A stretch of DNA of 40,847 bases from Candidatus Saccharimonadota bacterium (GTDB lineage: Bacteria > Patescibacteriota > Saccharimonadia > Saccharimonadales > SZUA-47). Made by a program: the position numbers and the translations under genes. Below, one piece after another: positions 36,980-40,847 of the stretch (within the stretch, counting starts at the first letter, position 1; each line of letters begins with the position of its first letter). The notes below the pieces were generated by a model. That model had not been told where the DNA came from and made no database searches. It saw only the letters and a program-made list of their open reading frames with translations. The DNA lies in contig JAGONL010000002.1 in assembly GCA_017993025.1 (NCBI GenBank), positions 1-40,847 on the forward strand, written 5' to 3'.

Positions 36980-38091
36980 AGAAACAAAATGAAGTTATCA
37001 AAATAGGCAACAATGAGTTTGTCGTCTCTGTAGAAGCAAAAGTAATTTTCCAGTCATATCTGAAAAATATCAAGAAAAAATATCGACTAGACAAAAAAAT
37101 TTATAAAGAGCTTGAAAACGCTCTGCGCGACATCCTGCTAGAACTACCACAGAGGAAAACCACGACGATAAGTAAAACTACAGCTGTAGAGGCTACGGAG
37201 ATGGTTGGTGATGATTATGAGGGCGGAGAAGGCCTAATTACTAGGTTAAAGAACGCCACCAGGTCAAAAACAAAGCCTCTACTAAACAGATTTAAAACGA
37301 CGGTTCTGACAAATTCATTTAGAAGAAAGATGTACTACGGCTTTGCTTTTCTGATGCTGATACCAGTTGGACTTACTATCTCTTCGCTCCCGATGTTTGA
37401 TGCAAATTTCTATAGTCAACCAAATCTAGAAAGCCAAACACTGGACACCACTTTGGGAAAGGTAACCTATGGAGAGTGGGCAAATACTAGCTTAGCCGAC
37501 AACCCTATATTTTCTGATTACAGCAACGCTACGCAGACATACTCGATAGTATTGGTGTTTTTGCTGGCTTTTATCTTTCTAATTTCTTTGGCCCAAAAAT
37601 CAAAATATACAAAACACGTATTTGGGCTTCTGATAGTATCGTTCGTAGCTTCATACGGGATTAGCCTAAATGTCGAGAGGTCTTTCCAAAATGCAATCAA
37701 TAACGGTAGCTATTTAGCCTATTCGGTCCCCGTGTCTAGAGAGCCTAATGATTACGACAAACTATCTGCCTGTGGTACTCAGATAAACTATGTTGAGCTG
37801 AGCGATACAGCGGGTGGTGTTTACTACGGTCTAAAGGACCAGGGTTTTGTATTGACAAAAGAGTTAGAGACACAAAACGTAGGCCAGGAGCCTTCCAGGG
37901 CTCAGATTTGTAGCGAATACGACAACTTACGCAAAACCTATACAGACGAATCTATAGTACTTCAGACATTTATTATTGACGACAAAGGCGCCGAGAGGCC
38001 TGTGGATTTTGATGAAGTATACGGTAGGAGTGAAAAAGACTTAAGTCCATACAAAATCAGATACGGATTTTACATTAAAACTAGTAACTAG
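36976..38091 (+). CDS. PadR-coupled membrane protein
   Basis: 371 aa. N-terminal helical region (YLKNIKKKYRLDKKIYKELE, ALRDILLELP) resembles the HAAS/DUF1700-type segment often encoded next to PadR. Two membrane helices at about 118-138 (YYGFAFLMLIPVGLTISSLP) and 195-212 (YSIVLVFLLAFIFLISLAQ), perhaps a third (VFGLLIVSFVASYGISL). The extracellular C-terminus contains two cysteines (SACGTQ, AQICSEY). Starts at GTG inside the padR stop. Probably the target or sensor partner of the regulator. Confidence 0.8.
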   Translation: MKKQNEVIKIGNNEFVVSVEAKVIFQSYLKNIKKKYRLDKKIYKELENALRDILLELPQRKTTTISKTTAVEATEMVGDDYEGGEGLITRLKNATRSKTKPLLNRFKTTVLTNSFRRKMYYGFAFLMLIPVGLTISSLPMFDANFYSQPNLESQTLDTTLGKVTYGEWANTSLADNPIFSDYSNATQTYSIVLVFLLAFIFLISLAQKSKYTKHVFGLLIVSFVASYGISLNVERSFQNAINNGSYLAYSVPVSREPNDYDKLSACGTQINYVELSDTAGGVYYGLKDQGFVLTKELETQNVGQEPSRAQICSEYDNLRKTYTDESIVLQTFIIDDKGAERPVDFDEVYGRSEKDLSPYKIRYGFYIKTSN

Positions 38092-38112
38092 TAACTAGTA
38101 ACTAGTAACTAC
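38079..38112. repeat. Tandem 7-bp repeat ACTAGTA
   Basis: About four and a half copies of ACTAGTA starting at the last codons and stop of the preceding gene, between two convergent genes. Each unit contains the palindrome ACTAGT. Confidence 0.9.
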
Positions 38113-38116
38113 TGTA

Positions 38117-39082
38117 TTATCTGTCGTCGCCTTCGTCTTCTATTTCGTGGCCGATTATTTCTTCTATTAGGTCTTCAATCGTTACAATACCAACAATTTT
38201 ATCGTCTTTTTCAACTATCATCATGTGCGAGCGGGCCGCAATAAATTTACGAAACATCGTGTCTAGCGCTGTCATCGAGCCGACAGTTCTAGCCCTATGA
38301 GTTTTAACTTCTGACAAATCAAAGCTTCGTTCGTCAAAATCTATATCTACTAGTTCTTTTAGCACTATAAACTGCTTAGAAATTGTTTTTTCTCTGTTAA
38401 GAATAGGTATGCGCGACCAGTTTTCGTCTTTAAGTTCATCAATTTTACTACCGTCGATAACCTCATCATCATAAATGTAATAGACGTGCTTAAGCGGTGT
38501 CATTATCTGATATACGCGCTTTTCGCTTAGCTGTAACGCGTTTTGGACAATTTCCACCTCGTTGTCGTCAAGCTCACTGCCACTGCCAAGGTGGTCAGAG
38601 ATAAGAAGGTGCAGCTCACGACGAGAGTGTAGGGCCGTAGCCGTACTGCCAACTAGTTTATCCAGGAGCAATTCTAACGGTTTTGTGATAGGGTAGGCGA
38701 CATAGCTGGCTACTTTGATAGGAGTGGCAAAAAAAGCTATCGCCGAAATAGAATTCTTGACCGCAATGGCTTGTGGTGTGATTTCTGCAAAGATAACTAA
38801 TGCTAGGGTGCTAATAACCACCGCCAAAACACCGCTAATGGATTCTGCTAATACTACAGAAGTGGCCGAAGCAAATGTTACATTAGTGACCAATATTCCG
38901 GCAAGATAGAAGTGTACATTTTTGCGTATAGATAATGCTCTACGGGCCTTTTTGTCGCCTAATTGAGATTTTCTCTCGAGGTCTTTTAAGTCTAGGGCGA
39001 ATAATGCCACGTTTAATCCAGAACACAGTGCTGAGACACTAACAAACGTAACAGTCAGAAGGAATGTGATTGCAAAATCCAT
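38117..39082 (-). CDS. DUF21-CBS membrane protein (CNNM/CorC-like), lacking CorC domain
   Basis: 321 aa. DUF21/CNNM domain with three to four helices (FAITFLLTVTFVSVSALCSGL; YLAGILVTNVTFASATSVVLA; GVLAVVISTLALVIFAEITPQ; IAFFATPIKVASYVAYPITKP), then a CBS pair from about residue 195 (IMTPLKHVYYIYDD; MMIVEKDDKIVGIVTIEDLIEEIIGHEIEDEGDD). Proteins of this family transport or sense Mg2+ or other cations. It stops right after the CBS pair, without the C-terminal CorC_HlyC domain. Confidence 0.9.
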   Translation of the reverse strand: MDFAITFLLTVTFVSVSALCSGLNVALFALDLKDLERKSQLGDKKARRALSIRKNVHFYLAGILVTNVTFASATSVVLAESISGVLAVVISTLALVIFAEITPQAIAVKNSISAIAFFATPIKVASYVAYPITKPLELLLDKLVGSTATALHSRRELHLLISDHLGSGSELDDNEVEIVQNALQLSEKRVYQIMTPLKHVYYIYDDEVIDGSKIDELKDENWSRIPILNREKTISKQFIVLKELVDIDFDERSFDLSEVKTHRARTVGSMTALDTMFRKFIAARSHMMIVEKDDKIVGIVTIEDLIEEIIGHEIEDEGDDR

Positions 39083-39161
39083 TTTGTGCTTTCATTATCC
39101 CATAAATAACCTTGTAAAACCAACAGAAAAAACAGATAATAAGACATAAGCATATTGAACT

Positions 39162-40412
39162 ATGGGATTATTTAGTAAAAAAGTTTCGGGTGGGTCGGGC
39201 ACGGGCATTGCAAGCTCGCTTCAGAATGAAAAACAAAAAGCCGACATAATAATAAACAGCATTGATGATGGTGTTATTTTAATTGACGCTAGCAATGTAA
39301 TACACGTCTTTAACCCTGGCGCCGTAAACATGACGGGCTGGTCACAAGCAGAGGTTATTGGGCTTGATTATCGCTCTATATTAAAGTTCGTAGATGACAA
39401 AGGCATAAGCTTAAAAGACCAAGACCACCCACTGCACAAAGTTCTAGCTACTGGAAAAATATTCAGGGACAACACCGCTGTTATAGGCCAGAAAAGTAAC
39501 AGCAAACTTTCTGTCGACATCAGTGTTTCGCCTCTGATTGAGCCAAACGGGCAGGTGACCGGTGCTGTGGCTATACTTCGTAACGTTCAAGAGCAAAGAA
39601 AAGAAGACAAACAGCGTGCAGATTTTATTAGTACTGCCAGCCACGAAATGCGCACGCCAGTAGCGGCAATTGAAGGCTATTTGGCGCTGGCTTTGAACGA
39701 AAAAGTCGCTAATATCGACGCTAAAGCCAGGAGTTATTTAGAAAAGGCCCACTCCAGCACTCAACATTTAGGCAAACTGTTTCAAGATCTACTTACCAGC
39801 GCCAGGGCTGAAGATGGTAGACTGTCTAGCCATCCTATTGTCGTAGAAATGAATGATTTTGTAGAAAAACTCGTTGACGACCTACGTTTCAGCGCCGAGA
39901 AAAAGGGTCTGCTAATAGAACTTTTGATGGGGTCACAACAGCGCAAAGACTCACAGAGCGTTGACGTATCACAAAAAGTAATCAAACCTCTTCTGTTCGT
40001 TCACGTAGACCCAGACCGCATAAGAGAAGTAATAACCAATCTGTTCGATAACGCCGTCAAATATACCGAATCCGGCAGAATATCAATTGGGATAACCGGC
40101 GACGTCCAGGTAGTACAGTTCCATATTTCAGATACCGGACCGGGCATACCAAAAGAAGACCAGTCGCATTTGTTCCAGAAGTTCTACAGAGTAGATAACT
40201 CGGCAACAAGAACTATTGGTGGTACCGGTTTAGGACTCTATATATGTCGGAAAATTGTAGATTTGTATAACGGTCGAATTTGGGTGGAGAGCGAGTTTGG
40301 CAAAGGCAGCACATTCTACATAAACCTACCTAGACTTTCCGCGGACAAGGCATTAGCAATGCAGAAGACAGAATCTAATTCACAACAAGATATCCAGAGT
40401 ACAAAGATATGA
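39162..40412 (+). CDS. PAS-domain sensor histidine kinase
   Basis: 416 aa, no membrane helix seen, so cytoplasmic. PAS about 28-145 (IINSIDDGVILIDASNVIHVF, VTGAVAILRNVQEQ), HisKA with His in ISTASHEMRTPVAAIEGYLAL, HATPase with ITNLFDNAVKYTESG (N box), ISDTGPGIPKEDQSHLFQKF (G1/F), GGTGLGLYICRKIVDLYNG (G2). The receiver gene follows after 99 nt with its own ribosome-binding site. C-terminal half is similar to the kinase at 33400. Confidence 0.94.
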   Translation: MGLFSKKVSGGSGTGIASSLQNEKQKADIIINSIDDGVILIDASNVIHVFNPGAVNMTGWSQAEVIGLDYRSILKFVDDKGISLKDQDHPLHKVLATGKIFRDNTAVIGQKSNSKLSVDISVSPLIEPNGQVTGAVAILRNVQEQRKEDKQRADFISTASHEMRTPVAAIEGYLALALNEKVANIDAKARSYLEKAHSSTQHLGKLFQDLLTSARAEDGRLSSHPIVVEMNDFVEKLVDDLRFSAEKKGLLIELLMGSQQRKDSQSVDVSQKVIKPLLFVHVDPDRIREVITNLFDNAVKYTESGRISIGITGDVQVVQFHISDTGPGIPKEDQSHLFQKFYRVDNSATRTIGGTGLGLYICRKIVDLYNGRIWVESEFGKGSTFYINLPRLSADKALAMQKTESNSQQDIQSTKI

Positions 40413-40511
40413 TTTGGTTAAAATTGGCTTTATATGCAAAATCAGCAACAACAGTGTACAATAATATTAATACGCATAAGCTTTAATCTATAAAGGGGTA
40501 GAACAACAGTC

Positions 40512-40847
40512 ATGGCAAAGATACTACTAGTCGAAGACGATAACAACCTAAGAGAAATATATGAAGCTCGTTTAATGGCCGAAGGCTATGATATTGTTTC
40601 TGCACGCGACGGCGAAGAAGCTTTATCTGTAGCTATAAAAGAAAAGCCCGACCTAGTCATTTCTGACGTAATGATGCCTAAAATTAGCGGTTTTGACATG
40701 CTTGATATCCTTAGAACTACCGAAGAGACTAAAAACGTTAAAGTTATAATGATGACCGCGCTATCTCAAGCAGAAGACAAGGCTCGTGCTGAAAAGCTAG
40801 GTGCTGATAGGTACCTGGTCAAATCACAAGTAACTCTAGAGGATGTA
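40512..40847 (+). CDS. Response regulator receiver (partial at window end)
   Basis: 112 codons visible, cut by the window edge. KILLVEDDNNLREIYEARL, phosphoacceptor Asp in DLVISDVMMPKISGF, Thr in VIMMTALSQ, Lys in DRYLVKSQVT. Start ATG with AAAGGGG 11-12 nt upstream; TACAAT lies about 55 nt upstream, so it may also have its own promoter. Whether an output domain follows cannot be seen; the sequence after the Lys (SQVTLEDV) resembles the end of the stand-alone receiver at 34971. Confidence 0.93.
   Translation, partial: MAKILLVEDDNNLREIYEARLMAEGYDIVSARDGEEALSVAIKEKPDLVISDVMMPKISGFDMLDILRTTEETKNVKVIMMTALSQAEDKARAEKLGADRYLVKSQVTLEDV

Noticed and set aside
1..40847. Recoded UGA (Gracilibacteria/Absconditabacteria code)
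   Set aside because: TGA terminates several recognisable proteins at the expected length (PheRS-like, exoIII, PadR, receiver), with no in-frame TGA inside conserved domains.

Overview
The window looks like chromosome of a Patescibacteria/CPR bacterium, most plausibly from the Saccharibacteria (TM7) side. This is inferred from content, not from a marker search: AT-rich DNA, short genes, a bare F-type ATP synthase operon, many small unknown membrane proteins, monoderm surface genes (class D/E-like sortase, PEGA, DUF3048, DUF4367), and -10 boxes that sit 6-8 nt before start codons, implying leaderless mRNAs. TGA acts as a normal stop, so the UGA-Gly code of Gracilibacteria/Absconditabacteria does not apply.

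Layout. 200-9250 (minus strand) is the ATP synthase operon atpB-E-F-x-H-IVP-A-x-dup-G-x-x-D-x-C. The usual order is broken up by five small unknown ORFs, a four-helix-bundle (23S intervening-sequence type) protein, and a 49-codon ORF that repeats the atpG N-terminus. 9400-20900 is a mosaic of single genes: orphan corrinoid adenosyltransferase, wHTH regulator, P-loop kinase, GT2, a membrane-anchored TIM-barrel glycosidase, smpB, pyrH, exoIII, two tandem HAD phosphatases and a degenerate CARKD-like protein. 21026-24168 holds tRNA-Leu, a phenylalanine-codon leader peptide with an intrinsic terminator, and an ATGA-coupled operon: unknown 184-aa protein, single-chain PheRS of mitochondrial domain type, two micro-ORFs, AlaX. 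24500-33400 carries surface and envelope genes plus gltX. 33400-40847 has two histidine kinase/receiver pairs, a probable ncRNA with tRNA-Glu, DUF2971, a PadR module with a palindromic operator, and a DUF21-CBS protein.

Three layers of non-coding structure stand out. (1) Six copies of a roughly 250-280 bp element lie between 21.1 and 30.4 kb. They keep the same stem-loop architecture while the stem sequences change in a compensatory way; two pairs are arranged head to head. (2) Degenerate 6-7 nt word arrays, usually arranged as inverted arms, occur throughout. GAGTCA-type arrays flank the IVP gene, supply the first codons of two ORFs and are inserted in frame inside atpG. (3) Smaller palindromes lie near atpE and elsewhere.

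How it fits together: the atp operon and tRNA/synthetase genes are core metabolism; the Phe leader couples PheRS-like expression to Phe-tRNA charging; the kinase/receiver pairs lack a visible DNA-binding output. No transposase, integrase or CRISPR array is visible, so if the dispersed elements are mobile they are non-autonomous here.
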